The notes: generated by a model not told the origin, from the letters alone. 36,005 nucleotides of DNA from Treponema sp. (GCA_017392945.1 JAFOSK010000101.1:1-36005); one strand, 5' to 3'. Shown: positions 14,539 to 23,117, counted from the stretch's first letter. Translations and numbers: made by a program.

Positions 14539-17070
14539 ATGAAAAAAATATTGGGGATGATTTTTATGTTTTCAGCATCCTTTATATTTGCAGGTGAACT
14601 AAAAATTTCTGTTATCGATAAAGAACTTGATTTCCCCCTTGAAGGAACAAAGCTGACGTTGGAATCAAATTCCAAAATCAAAACAGTTGCTGATGAAGAT
14701 GGAAATGCAGTGCTCAATCTTCCGGATTCCGTTTCCTCTGGAAAAGTAAAGGCAAGCCTTCCGGGATATAGAGAAATAACTGTTGATTTTTCAGGAACGG
14801 AAAAAATTCTTGTAATCAATATGAGTATTTCTGATGTTATAGAAGGCGAAGAACTTGTCGTAAACCGCAATGCACCTGAAAAGACAGAAGAAAAAGTCGG
14901 TGTTTCTACAGTGATGACAAAAGAACAGATGCATACAACTGCGAACATTGGTATTGCAGAAGACTGTATGAGTTCTGTTCGTACATTGCCAGGAATCTCA
15001 TTCAGCGGAGCATGGGGCTCGGAACCTTCTGTACGCGGCGGAGAACCAAGAGAAACTGCCTGCTTGCTTGACGGCATGTACACTATTTTTCCGTGGCATT
15101 GGGGTGGAGGTGTTTCAATCTTTAATCCTTCTATCGTAGATTCAATAAAACTTTCAAACGGTGTTTTCCCTGCAAAGTATGGACGTGCAAGTTCAGGCAT
15201 TATGGAAGCAACTACTTTAACTCCTGATTATGAAAAATGGCACTTGAATGCTTGTATTTCTACAACTTGTGCAGATGCATTTGTCCAGATTCCTTTTGGA
15301 AAGAATCTTGGAGGAATGATTGCTGGAACTCATCTTAGTTATCTTGACCCGATTGTATGGACTTATCAGAAACTAGGTAATGATGATCTGGATATGCTGG
15401 AACGTGCTCCTTATATCCGCGATGCTTTCATAAAAGCCAATTTTACTCCGAATCCGGAACTGTTTATTTCTTTGGTTGGATTTTTTGGAAGTGACGGTCT
15501 TGGAATCGATCAGACTGAAGAAGAGGATGGACTTAAGACCAGGGCAATAATGGATTACGATATCTATCAGGCTTTGGGCGGAATCAATGTAAAATATCTT
15601 CCCTCTGATAAGCTTATGCTGCACGGTCTTTTTTCGTACAACTGGATGTCAGAAGATATGGATATGAGCATAAAAGAAAGCGGAACAATCAGATATAATG
15701 ATGAATTCGTAAATAAGTATTCTTCGGTTTATCCAAGCGTGCAGAAAGGGGGCTCTTATTCATTCCCGGTTTTGGAATCAAGCAATCAGGAAATAATTAC
15801 TTCGCATCTTTTTACAGGAAGATTTGAATCAGAAATCGAATTAAATGCTCGTAATCATTTATGTGCAGGGATTGAAGAAGTGTTCCTCTTTGGCAACAGT
15901 GAAGAAAAGGTTGACGGATGGGGTGACATAGAGATAAATGGTAATAACCTTTTCAGAAGAGCTAAGTTTTCTACTACAGCAGACGGCAATTTCATTCTTG
16001 ATAATGCAGCATTTCTTTCTTGGAATTATGGTGCAGACAATGATCTGATTCAGTCGGAAATCGGTATCCGTGGGGAATTCATAACTCTCTGGAATCCTAC
16101 AGAATGTTACAGTGTAAATTTTGTTCCTGATATTTGTCCGCGTGCTTCGGTAACTGTTACACCATGGAGACAGATTGGAAAAATAGATAAAGTTTCATTT
16201 TCAGCTGGTTCTGGGTTATTTGTTTCTATCCCACGCGAAACCATGATTCTTACTGACGAAATGGGTATGAGCAAGTACGGTGAACATCCTAACCGTGCAA
16301 TTTTTGCAGTTCTTGGTTCAAATCTTGCGCTTACAGACGGCTGGAATTTTAAGCTTGAGTCTTACTATAAGTATTATCTTTCAAGAATTTATGCTTATTC
16401 TTACACGACAGCAATCAGTGATTATCAGGATGCAAAATTCTGTGCGGGATCAGACGGAAATGGGCATGTATTTGGTATAGACACGATGATCGAAAAGCAG
16501 GCTGGTAAAAAATGGGATGGATATATTTCTTATTCATTTACCTATGCGCGCATGAATAATCCGGCAAATCTAAAATCAGATGTACATGCAGAGTCTACGA
16601 TTTACGGAGAACCGCTGGACGAATGGTATTATCCAAGCTATCACCGCTTTCATACATTGAATCTTGTAAGCAATCTTCATTTTGGTAAAGGTTGGACATT
16701 CACAGTAAAGGGAACTCTTGCATCGGGAGCACCGCTTGATGACGTAGGAAACATAACCTGCTATGCGGCAAGAATGGAAGACGGAACAATAATCCAGCGT
16801 TACACACGAAGTTCCGTATACAGTGATTCTTTGAGAACGGATTTATCTTGCCCTGTAGATCTGAGAATTTCAAAAACCTGGAAAACAAAAAACGACAAAG
16901 CGGAATGCGAATGGTATTTTGCTTTGCAGGATGTATTTGTAAACCTGTATTCGCCAAAAACATATAAGTCATACAATGAGTATACAGGAAAAAAGAGCGA
17001 TGTCTCGCAATCTGCAGATTTCAGCATAGGAATGCCGATTCCATCGCTAGGATTTAAGGTAAAGTTCTAG
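14539..17070 (+). CDS. TonB-dependent outer-membrane receptor
   Basis: The 843-residue protein has a signal peptide (MKKILGMIFMFSASFIFAG). A carboxypeptidase-regulatory-like beta-sandwich follows at about 19-95 ('LEGTKLTLESNSKIKTVADE'). A plug domain follows ('EDCMSSVRTLPGISFSGAWG', 'SVRGGEPRETACLLDGMY', 'NGVFPAKYGRASSGIMEATT'). The barrel ends in Phe ('SLGFKVKF'). 'EELVVNR' near residue 111 could be the TonB box. Such receptors bind a ligand outside and are energised by TonB to import it. The cargo is not readable from sequence, but the carboxypeptidase-type N-domain is common in sugar, siderophore or peptide receptors. AAGGAG precedes the start. It heads a five-gene operon that ends at the terminator at 19250. 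Confidence 0.93.
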   Translation: MKKILGMIFMFSASFIFAGELKISVIDKELDFPLEGTKLTLESNSKIKTVADEDGNAVLNLPDSVSSGKVKASLPGYREITVDFSGTEKILVINMSISDVIEGEELVVNRNAPEKTEEKVGVSTVMTKEQMHTTANIGIAEDCMSSVRTLPGISFSGAWGSEPSVRGGEPRETACLLDGMYTIFPWHWGGGVSIFNPSIVDSIKLSNGVFPAKYGRASSGIMEATTLTPDYEKWHLNACISTTCADAFVQIPFGKNLGGMIAGTHLSYLDPIVWTYQKLGNDDLDMLERAPYIRDAFIKANFTPNPELFISLVGFFGSDGLGIDQTEEEDGLKTRAIMDYDIYQALGGINVKYLPSDKLMLHGLFSYNWMSEDMDMSIKESGTIRYNDEFVNKYSSVYPSVQKGGSYSFPVLESSNQEIITSHLFTGRFESEIELNARNHLCAGIEEVFLFGNSEEKVDGWGDIEINGNNLFRRAKFSTTADGNFILDNAAFLSWNYGADNDLIQSEIGIRGEFITLWNPTECYSVNFVPDICPRASVTVTPWRQIGKIDKVSFSAGSGLFVSIPRETMILTDEMGMSKYGEHPNRAIFAVLGSNLALTDGWNFKLESYYKYYLSRIYAYSYTTAISDYQDAKFCAGSDGNGHVFGIDTMIEKQAGKKWDGYISYSFTYARMNNPANLKSDVHAESTIYGEPLDEWYYPSYHRFHTLNLVSNLHFGKGWTFTVKGTLASGAPLDDVGNITCYAARMEDGTIIQRYTRSSVYSDSLRTDLSCPVDLRISKTWKTKNDKAECEWYFALQDVFVNLYSPKTYKSYNEYTGKKSDVSQSADFSIGMPIPSLGFKVKF

Positions 17071-17118
17071 GAAGTTACTAATTATACAGAATAATATAGA
17101 AGAGATTAGGAGAACATT

Positions 17119-17745
17119 ATGGAAAAAGGATTTAGTTTAATTGAATTGTTCAAACTTGGTGGCCCGTTCATGTGGGTGCTCCTTGCATTTTCAGTAGCTA
17201 CGATTGCTATCGTAATTGAACGCTGTATATATCTTGCATGGCATGACTGCGAAGTTGCTTCAATACGGGACAAGGTAAAGTCTTATCTTAGGGAAGGCAA
17301 AAAACATGAAGCAGAAGAATTTCTGGCATCATGTACGCACAAACAGACTGTAGCAACAATTCTTCTTGCACTTTTGCAGAATGCAAAATATGGTGAAAAC
17401 CGCATGGAACGCGCCGCAGAAGCAGAAGCTCAGGAACGTCTTCGCCGAATGGAAAATGGCTTCAATTATCTTACATCGCTTTCTTCCCTTGCGCCGCTTA
17501 CAGGCTTTTTGGGAACTGTTTCCGGAATGATCGGGGCATTCCAGTCAATCGCAGTTGCTACAGATGTTAATGCCCAGCTTGTTGCTGGTGGTATTTATGA
17601 AGCCCTGATTACAACGGTATTCGGTCTTATTATTGCAATCGTTGCGCTGGTTGCCTACAACCTTCTTATTCAGAAAGTAGACAAATTTGCTGCAGAAGCA
17701 TCAAAGGCAATTAATGATCTTGTACCAGAATTGATCGAATTTTAG
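17119..17745 (+). CDS. exbB: ExbB/TolQ/MotA proton-channel family protein
   Basis: This 208-residue protein has three membrane segments: 'PFMWVLLAFSVATIAIVIER' near residue 14, then 'LSSLAPLTGFLGTVSGMIGA' (about 116-135, the TolQ/ExbB signature), then 'EALITTVFGLIIAIVALVAY'. It forms the ExbB pentamer that with ExbD uses proton-motive force to drive TonB. AGGAG lies eight nt before the ATG. It follows the receptor by 48 nt and precedes exbD by 9 nt. Confidence 0.93.
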   Translation: MEKGFSLIELFKLGGPFMWVLLAFSVATIAIVIERCIYLAWHDCEVASIRDKVKSYLREGKKHEAEEFLASCTHKQTVATILLALLQNAKYGENRMERAAEAEAQERLRRMENGFNYLTSLSSLAPLTGFLGTVSGMIGAFQSIAVATDVNAQLVAGGIYEALITTVFGLIIAIVALVAYNLLIQKVDKFAAEASKAINDLVPELIEF

Positions 17746-17754
17746 GACAGAAAA

Positions 17755-18162
17755 ATGATCAAGCGTTTTGTAAGACATGACGTAGAAGATGCCGGAAGCT
17801 CCGGTTCGTTGAACGACCTTTCGTTTCTGCTGATAATTTTCTTTATTGTAATTGCAGGCTTTAACGTAAATAAGGGCTTTCTGCTAAATCTTCCTTCGAA
17901 AGACAAGCCGATCATCGTAAATACAGAGGACATTATAAAATGTACTCTAAAAGCTGACGGTACAATATTGATGGACGGAAAGAACATATTAATGGAAGAT
18001 TTATCATGCAAAATCGAAGAAAAGCTTAAAAAATGGCCTAACATGACTTTTCTTCTTACGATTTCACCAGAAACTCCATATCAGAATGTTGTAGATGTCA
18101 TTTCAACAGTACGTAGGCTGAAGGTTGAAAATTTTTCGTTCCGAATGGATAACGGAGCATAG
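17755..18162 (+). CDS. exbD: ExbD/TolR family protein (first copy)
   Basis: The 135-residue protein has one transmembrane segment ('LNDLSFLLIIFFIVIAGF') with the family Asp (Asp21) at its start, in the same place as the functional Asp25 of E. coli ExbD. The periplasmic domain ends with 'FLLTISPETPYQNVVDVIST', the usual ExbD C-terminal region. A short leader (AGGACAG) stands before the ATG. It works with ExbB as the proton channel's partner. Its sequence is shorter and different from the second copy downstream. Confidence 0.9.
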   Translation: MIKRFVRHDVEDAGSSGSLNDLSFLLIIFFIVIAGFNVNKGFLLNLPSKDKPIIVNTEDIIKCTLKADGTILMDGKNILMEDLSCKIEEKLKKWPNMTFLLTISPETPYQNVVDVISTVRRLKVENFSFRMDNGA

Positions 18163-18165
18163 CTT

Positions 18166-18567
18166 ATGGTAAACGTAAAAAGAAAAAGAAGAAATCCTTC
18201 CATTGCGACTTCTTCAATGTCAGATATCGGGTTCCTGCTGCTTATATTCATCATGTTAATTTCGCTTATGAACCAGCGTTATGAAGAAAAAATTAATTAT
18301 TCAGAGAGCACGGTTCTTGAGCGGACTCAGGCAGACTCGAATTTTGAAATCTGGGTTCAGAAAAACGGGGCTATTTCAGCAAATGGAGAGCAACTTGATA
18401 TGCTTTCATTGGAAAAAGCCATTGTAAGTGCCGTTTCTGAAAATCCGAATGTACGTATCCATATAATTGCAGATAAAGATACGCCTTATAAATATGTAAA
18501 TTCCGTGGTCTGTGTGTTGCAGTCGCTTCAACATAGAGTAGTAAGTTTTGTCGTTAAGGAAAAATAA
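18166..18567 (+). CDS. exbD: ExbD/TolR family protein (second copy)
   Basis: This 133-residue ExbD begins 'MVNVKRKRRNPSIATSSMSD', with a basic N-terminus. It has the Asp (Asp20) before the membrane helix ('SDIGFLLLIFIMLISL') and the periplasmic C-domain 'IHIIADKDTPYKYVNSVVCV'. It begins 4 nt after the first exbD stops. Pairs of ExbD genes occur in other TonB loci and may form ExbD heterodimers in the ExbB ring; that is known for the family, not shown here. Confidence 0.9.
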   Translation: MVNVKRKRRNPSIATSSMSDIGFLLLIFIMLISLMNQRYEEKINYSESTVLERTQADSNFEIWVQKNGAISANGEQLDMLSLEKAIVSAVSENPNVRIHIIADKDTPYKYVNSVVCVLQSLQHRVVSFVVKEK

Positions 18568-18568
18568 A

Positions 18569-19150
18569 ATGCAATTGGACATAATTTCAAACTATACAAA
18601 ATTTGCCCGACCATTGATTTTTGCATTGGTACTGATTCTTCATGCAGCTGTAATTTTTCTGTTTAATTTTACGGATAATGAAGAGGATGCTGAAACCATA
18701 GATTTCCGGGAAGCGGAAGTGTTTAAATTGGTAGATATTCAGGAATATGTTCAGCCTCCGGTTCAGCAGAAAGAAGCTGTTACGGTTGCAAATCAGCCCA
18801 AAGCCGCAGAAAAAATAGTGGAAACAGATAAGGAAGTCAACGAAGAAATTGAATATCTTCCACAGCATAAAATTTCTTCGATTCCAGTTATTCCAACAAG
18901 GGAAGTTCTTTCTAGAATTGTTTACCCACCAATGGCATTGAAACAGGGAATAGAAGCGGTTGTTTATCTTGAACTGTTTATAGACAGCGGCGGAACTATT
19001 AGAAAGATCAAAGTCTTAAAAGATCCTGGACATGGATTTGCACAGGCAGCAGTAAATGCGCTTCAGGGACTTTCCTGCATTCCGGCAAATGTAAACGGTA
19101 AGAATTGTGCAGTAAAATACAGGTATCCTGTAAAGTTTACCTTGAATTAA
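18569..19150 (+). CDS. tonB: TonB energy-transducing protein
   Basis: The 193-residue protein has a single N-terminal membrane helix ('PLIFALVLILHAAVIFLFNF', about 14-33), a Pro/Glu-rich periplasmic linker ('QPPVQQKEAVTVANQPKAA'), and a C-terminal TonB domain ('RIVYPPMALKQGIEAVVYLE', 'KVLKDPGHGFAQAAVNALQG', 'VKYRYPVKFTLN'). It transfers energy from ExbB/ExbD to the receptor at 14539. I chose the ATG at 18569, with AAGGAAA ahead of it, rather than an in-frame upstream start overlapping exbD. It is the last gene of the operon. Confidence 0.92.
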   Translation: MQLDIISNYTKFARPLIFALVLILHAAVIFLFNFTDNEEDAETIDFREAEVFKLVDIQEYVQPPVQQKEAVTVANQPKAAEKIVETDKEVNEEIEYLPQHKISSIPVIPTREVLSRIVYPPMALKQGIEAVVYLELFIDSGGTIRKIKVLKDPGHGFAQAAVNALQGLSCIPANVNGKNCAVKYRYPVKFTLN

Positions 19151-19201
19151 CAGGGAAGAAAAAGTCCTAAATATAGTATAGATTTTTTTCCGAAAGTTTT
19201 G

Positions 19202-19250
19202 AAAAAAGCCTTGAATTCAATCTGTAAAAAGTTGGATTCAAGGCTTTTTT
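19202..19250 (+). terminator. Rho-independent terminator of the TonB operon
   Basis: AAAAAAGCCTTGAATTCAA and TTGGATTCAAGGCTTTTTT form a long near-perfect stem with a 12-nt loop and a T tail, 52 nt after the tonB stop. The A tract on the left arm makes it bidirectional. Confidence 0.9.
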
Positions 19251-19285
19251 ATAGGAGACGTCTAATAAGAAGAATGTGCGGTGAT

Positions 19286-19437
19286 TGATTCTGTTTGAAT
19301 CATCATACATAGCATGAGCGGTCATTTGCAACAGACTAATTAACTGCTGAATGACCGCAGGTACTATACTTATTGAGGGGGTAGTAAAAACCCTCAAAAC
19401 GGCGAAGTCAAGGCTTTAAGCGTTAGCGTGCCTTGAC
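19286..19437. repeat. Cluster of hairpins in a non-coding stretch
   Basis: Four stems follow one another between the terminator and the TetR gene: TGATTC/GAATCA (19286-19302), GCGGTCATT/AATGACCGC (19318-19358), TTGAGGG/CCCTCAA (19373-19397) and GTCAAGGC/GCCTTGAC (19407-19437). The last surrounds GCGTTAGCG, a string also met near 2576. A 76-codon open frame across here on the minus strand has no coding character. It may be an RNA or a patchwork of small repeats. Confidence 0.45.
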
Positions 19438-19513
19438 TCGACGTATTTGACAGTTCCTTATATTTTCAGATATTTCTTCAGTTTTAGTAAAATATAAAAA
19501 TCAGCCAATCAGG

Positions 19514-20143
19514 CTATATTAGATTGTCGTGTATATCTGTAAAAAGTTTTTTAAAATCAAAGTTACCATCTGATAATCCTTTTAATTTTTTATAACCAAG
19601 GTAAAGAGAAATGTTTACTTCACACATAATCTGTTCCATATCTTCATCAGTATAAGGACAATTGTTCGTTACGATCAGAGTTGCAAAAGTTGTGGTCAGA
19701 AGCCACATATTCCGCATGAATTTGTTTGCAGTTGCTTCGTTAAGATTGTAGTTTTTCATAATTGAAGCTTTTGCCGATTCCATAGTCATTTTTATAGCTT
19801 CAATGGCACCGTTTGTCTTTCCGATTGGTGCAGAAAGGAATAAAAGTTTGTATAAATTAGGTTCTTCCCTGGCAAATCGAATGTACTGTTTTCCTGTTCC
19901 TAAAAACGGGCGAGGAGAGGCGAGTCCCTGCTGAAGGTAGTTTTTCCATATATCAATAGCGGCTTCACAAACGGACTCTTTAAGCTGTTCCATTGAATCA
20001 AACCATGTAAAGATTGGCCTTGAAGATACTCCCAGTTCTGCTCCTACGTCACGTGCTGTTACAGCGTCAATACCATTTCTTCTTGCGATTTCCAGGGCAG
20101 CGGATGTTATTTCATCTTTTGAAAATTTTACTCTTGGTGGCAT
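19514..20143 (-). CDS. TetR family transcriptional regulator, probable repressor of the TonB operon
   Basis: This 209-residue TetR-type protein has its helix-turn-helix at about 8-58 ('DEITSAALEIARRNGIDAVT', 'DVGAELGVSSRPIFTWFDSM'). The C-terminal domain has no recognised ligand pattern. GAGGTAG precedes the start. Its own promoter carries the double-palindrome operator found at the TonB operon promoter, so it probably represses both. It is convergent with that operon, the 3' ends separated by the terminator and hairpin cluster. Confidence 0.88.
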   Translation of the reverse strand: MPPRVKFSKDEITSAALEIARRNGIDAVTARDVGAELGVSSRPIFTWFDSMEQLKESVCEAAIDIWKNYLQQGLASPRPFLGTGKQYIRFAREEPNLYKLLFLSAPIGKTNGAIEAIKMTMESAKASIMKNYNLNEATANKFMRNMWLLTTTFATLIVTNNCPYTDEDMEQIMCEVNISLYLGYKKLKGLSDGNFDFKKLFTDIHDNLI

Positions 20144-20168
20144 TGTGACTACCTCAAAAAAATATAAC

Positions 20169-20222
20169 GTTATGCAACAAAGGTTGTATAATCAATTTAG
20201 TGTTTTTTTTCTTGTCTGTCAA
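20169..20222 (-). promoter_or_regulatory. Promoter and double-palindrome operator of the TetR gene
   Basis: On the plus strand GTTATGCAAC (20169-20178), four nt, and GTTGTATAAT (20183-20192) fit GTTRYRYAAC twice with the last base off. On the minus strand TTGACA (20217-20222), 17 nt, TAAATT (20194-20199) give the promoter. The operator starts 2 nt downstream of the -10, covering the start site. Confidence 0.68.
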
Positions 20223-20230
20223 GTTTTTGA

Positions 20231-20389
20231 ATGTTAAATTTCAATACAAATTATCAGGTTAAATATCAGTTTTCTAAAGATTTAATAAAACTTGGCGCAA
20301 AGAATAAAAGCATTCTGGAAAGACTTTTTGTTTGTGACTGTCGCGAATGCAATAAAGTTATAGCTTTCCCTAATACCAAGGGCAAATAG
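20231..20389 (+). CDS. Possible small ORF with CxCxxC motif
   Basis: A frame of 52 codons runs from ATG 20231 to TAG 20389, preceded directly by an in-frame TGA. It gives 'MLNFNTNYQVKYQFSKDLIK' through 'LERLFVCDCRECNKVIAFPN' to 'TKGK'. The C-x-C-x-x-C pattern and lysines look protein-like, but there is no Shine-Dalgarno and the ATG lies next to the TetR gene's promoter. I do not recognise a family; it may be a real small protein, a fragment, or chance. The rest of the gap to 20505 shows nothing else. Confidence 0.3.
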   Translation: MLNFNTNYQVKYQFSKDLIKLGAKNKSILERLFVCDCRECNKVIAFPNTKGK

Positions 20390-20504
20390 TACGTGGCAAG
20401 CAATTTTACACAATGTTTATTGACTGAAAGCTGATTTTAATTGTGTTTTAATAAGACTCGGCAATTGATCAATCAATTTTTTTCTAGTGTTCAGAAAAAA
20501 CTCG

Positions 20505-20513
20505 TGTTATAAT
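20505..20513 (+). promoter_or_regulatory. Extended -10 promoter, probably giving a leaderless mRNA
   Basis: TGTTATAAT (TGn plus consensus TATAAT at 20508-20513) lies directly before the ATG at 20520, with no good -35. Transcription would begin at or beside the A of the ATG. There is no room for a ribosome site. Confidence 0.55.
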
Positions 20514-20519
20514 CTAACC

Positions 20520-21854
20520 ATGAATTTTGATAAGAATGCATTGAATATGATTGCCACTTCTTTATCAAAACATTACGACTGTATCTTCTATGTTGATTTG
20601 GAGAGTGGTGAGTTTGAAGAGTTTGTACATTCGGAAAAATTTGAAAAGTTAAACATTCCTAAACAAGGGGAGGATTTCTTTTCTACTTCAGCCTTAAATG
20701 CTGCAAGATGTGTGCATCCGGATGATTTAGAGCTGATTCGTTGTCTTCATAACAAAGAAAAGGCAAGGGAATTGCTTTCAAAAGATCCTTTTCATTCCCT
20801 TATTTGCCGTATAATCATAGACGGAAAGATTTATCATGTCCGTCATATTTTTATGATGTGTGAAGACAATAAGCACATTCTTTGTTCAATGGAAGATATT
20901 GAACCTGAATTTCAGGCAAACAAAGCACAAGAAAGGAAGCTTCGTACTGCGGAACAGATGGCCAGACGAGATTTGCTTACGGGAATAAAAAATAAAAATG
21001 CATTTACTGAGTATTCAGAAAAATTCGATAAAGACATAAAAACAGGGAATAGAGATTTACAATTTGCTGTTGTAATCTTTGATCTTAATAATTTAAAACA
21101 ATTAAATGATACTCGCGGACACAGTTTTGGAGATGAGGCAATTCAACAAACCAGCCGCATGATTTGTGATGTTTTTATGCACAGCCCTGTTTTTAGGATT
21201 GGCGGAGACGAATTTGCAGCAATCCTTACAAATTCAGATTTCGAACAGCGTGCGGAGTTATTAAAAGAATTCAAGAACGAATCATTTGAAAATTTGAGTT
21301 CCAGAACGGGGCCTGTAGTTGCCTGCGGGCTTGGAGTTTATAATCCAGAAACAGATAAAAGTTTTGAAGAGGTTTTTAAGCGTGCCGATTCTGAAATGTA
21401 TGAAAATAAAAATGAAGTGAAATCAAAAGGCGCCGTTGAAAAATTCAGGAGAACAAGCGACCTGAAAAAAGTGATTTCCGCTGAACGAAAACGAAAGCTT
21501 GATGGTTTATTTGGTGTAATGGCAACAATTGCAGGCGGAGCTTATCTTTTTCTCAATGATATGCGTTATGATTTTTCACGGTGGTCACTTGCACTTGTAA
21601 ATGATTTCGATTTGGAATGTGAGTATATGTATCAGGCCGATAAAGTATGGGAAAAATATATCCATCCTGATGATCTTGAAATTTTTAAAGATGCGATGAA
21701 TACGGTTCTTTCTGGAAATGCAGAAATAAAGAGCTTGTTTTATCGAGCACGTAAGCCGGACGGTACTTATATCACAATTTCTTACAGAGGATTTATTCTT
21801 TGCGATTCGGACGGTAATCCTGAATATTTTGGTGGTATTATGGTTCCCCAGTAA
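20520..21854 (+). CDS. Diguanylate cyclase with GGDEF and PAS-like domains
   Basis: The 444-residue protein has an N-terminal sensor part with PAS-like features (about 1-130, 'RCVHPDDLELIRC'). A GGDEF domain follows (about 145-300: 'ARRDLLTGIKNKNAF', 'FDLNNLKQLNDTRGHSFGDE', 'FRIGGDEFAAIL' with intact GGDEF at 228-232). A C-terminal PAS_3-like segment completes it ('YHPDD'-type 'YIHPDDLEIFKDAM', 'RKPDGTYITISYRGF'). The GGDEF motif is intact, so it can make cyclic di-GMP. No membrane helix is seen, so it is cytosolic. The start is the ATG at 20520, 7 nt after the -10 box; an in-frame GTG at 20487 is upstream of the promoter and rejected. Confidence 0.87.
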   Translation: MNFDKNALNMIATSLSKHYDCIFYVDLESGEFEEFVHSEKFEKLNIPKQGEDFFSTSALNAARCVHPDDLELIRCLHNKEKARELLSKDPFHSLICRIIIDGKIYHVRHIFMMCEDNKHILCSMEDIEPEFQANKAQERKLRTAEQMARRDLLTGIKNKNAFTEYSEKFDKDIKTGNRDLQFAVVIFDLNNLKQLNDTRGHSFGDEAIQQTSRMICDVFMHSPVFRIGGDEFAAILTNSDFEQRAELLKEFKNESFENLSSRTGPVVACGLGVYNPETDKSFEEVFKRADSEMYENKNEVKSKGAVEKFRRTSDLKKVISAERKRKLDGLFGVMATIAGGAYLFLNDMRYDFSRWSLALVNDFDLECEYMYQADKVWEKYIHPDDLEIFKDAMNTVLSGNAEIKSLFYRARKPDGTYITISYRGFILCDSDGNPEYFGGIMVPQ

Positions 21855-21902
21855 GACACCTTAAACTAATTGTATCGGAAATTTTATAGGAAGTTATACT
21901 TT

Positions 21903-23117
21903 ATGCTGTCTTTATTGCTGCCGGTTATTTATATTGCTTTTATAAGTCTAGGTCTTCCGGATTCCATTTTGGGAGCTGCATGGCCTGTTATGGGCAGAGA
22001 TCTGAATGCTCCTCTTGAATCTGCCGGAATGTTAAGTATGATTATTGCGGGCGGAACCATAGTCTCAAGTCTTATGAGCGACCGTTTTACCAGAATACTT
22101 GGAGCAGGTCCTGTAACTGCTATTTCGGTTGCAATGACCGCAATTGCGCTCAGAGGATTTTCTTTTGCTTCGGATTTCAGGATCCTGTGTTTGTGGGCAA
22201 TTCCTTATGGTCTTGGAGCTGGAGCTGTAGATGCTGCCTTGAATAATTTTGTTGCCCTCAATTATAAAGCCCGGCATATGAGCTGGCTTCACTGCTTTTG
22301 GGGTCTTGGTGCTTCTGCTGGTCCTTATATAATGGGATATTTTTTGCTTAGACAAAGCGGATGGCATGGCGGTTACAGGGCAATTTCATTTATACAGATT
22401 ATACTTACGGTTATTTTGCTTTCTAGTCTTCCATTATGGAAAGTATCGTCCGGTTCAAAATCGGATTTTTCAGATTTATTTAAAAATAATAATGAATACG
22501 TTGACAACGGAACGGCACATGCAAAAAGCCTGACTCAGGTCCTGAAAATCCGTGGAGTTCCATTTATTCTTCTTGCTTTTTTCGGATATTGTGCAATGGA
22601 AGCCTCTACAGGACTTTGGGCAAGCAGCTATCTTGTAAATTACAAGGGAATAACACCTGAAGTTGCAGCCCGTATTGCTTCGTTTTTTTATCTTGGGATA
22701 ACAGGCGGAAGATTTTTAAACGGATTTATTGCAGAAAAGTTTGGCGATAAAAATATGATAAGAATGGGCATTGTTATTTCCGTCTTTGGAATTGTGCTTG
22801 TCGCCATTCCGCTTCCTGTAAATTCTCTGGTTTTTGCAGGACTTATAATAATAGGTCTTGGATGTGCACCGATTTATCCTTCAGTAATTCATTCTACGCC
22901 GGTAAATTTCGGAAAGGAAAATTCTCAGGCGATTGTTGGAATTCAGATGGCAAGCGCATACATAGGAAGTACATTTATGCCTCCATTGTTTGGCTTAGTT
23001 GCTTCGCACATTGGAATAGTTTTATATCCATTTTATCTTGTGGTTTTTGCATTTATAATTCTGTTTGGGACGGAAAAATTGAATAATCTTACGAGACTTA
23101 AGGATAGAGGTTATTGA
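21903..23117 (+). CDS. MFS transporter
   Basis: The 404-residue protein has about twelve transmembrane helices. The start 'MLSLLLPVIYIAFISLGLPD' followed by 'SILGAAWPVMGRDL', and the loop 'SDRFTRILGAGPV' after the second helix, mark it as an MFS member of the type often called sugar or general MFS transporter in Firmicutes. The substrate is unknown. I chose the ATG at 21903, with AGGAAG 10 nt upstream, over a TTG 11 codons before. Its stop overlaps the start of the VOC gene by one base. Confidence 0.85.
   Translation: MLSLLLPVIYIAFISLGLPDSILGAAWPVMGRDLNAPLESAGMLSMIIAGGTIVSSLMSDRFTRILGAGPVTAISVAMTAIALRGFSFASDFRILCLWAIPYGLGAGAVDAALNNFVALNYKARHMSWLHCFWGLGASAGPYIMGYFLLRQSGWHGGYRAISFIQIILTVILLSSLPLWKVSSGSKSDFSDLFKNNNEYVDNGTAHAKSLTQVLKIRGVPFILLAFFGYCAMEASTGLWASSYLVNYKGITPEVAARIASFFYLGITGGRFLNGFIAEKFGDKNMIRMGIVISVFGIVLVAIPLPVNSLVFAGLIIIGLGCAPIYPSVIHSTPVNFGKENSQAIVGIQMASAYIGSTFMPPLFGLVASHIGIVLYPFYLVVFAFIILFGTEKLNNLTRLKDRGY

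Noticed and set aside
19167-19397. Minus-strand open frame of 76 codons after tonB
   Set aside because: It crosses the tonB terminator and two hairpins and has no ribosome site or protein-like pattern.
20487-20519. Upstream GTG start for the diguanylate cyclase
   Set aside because: The consensus -10 box lies between this GTG and the ATG at 20520, so the GTG would not be on the transcript.
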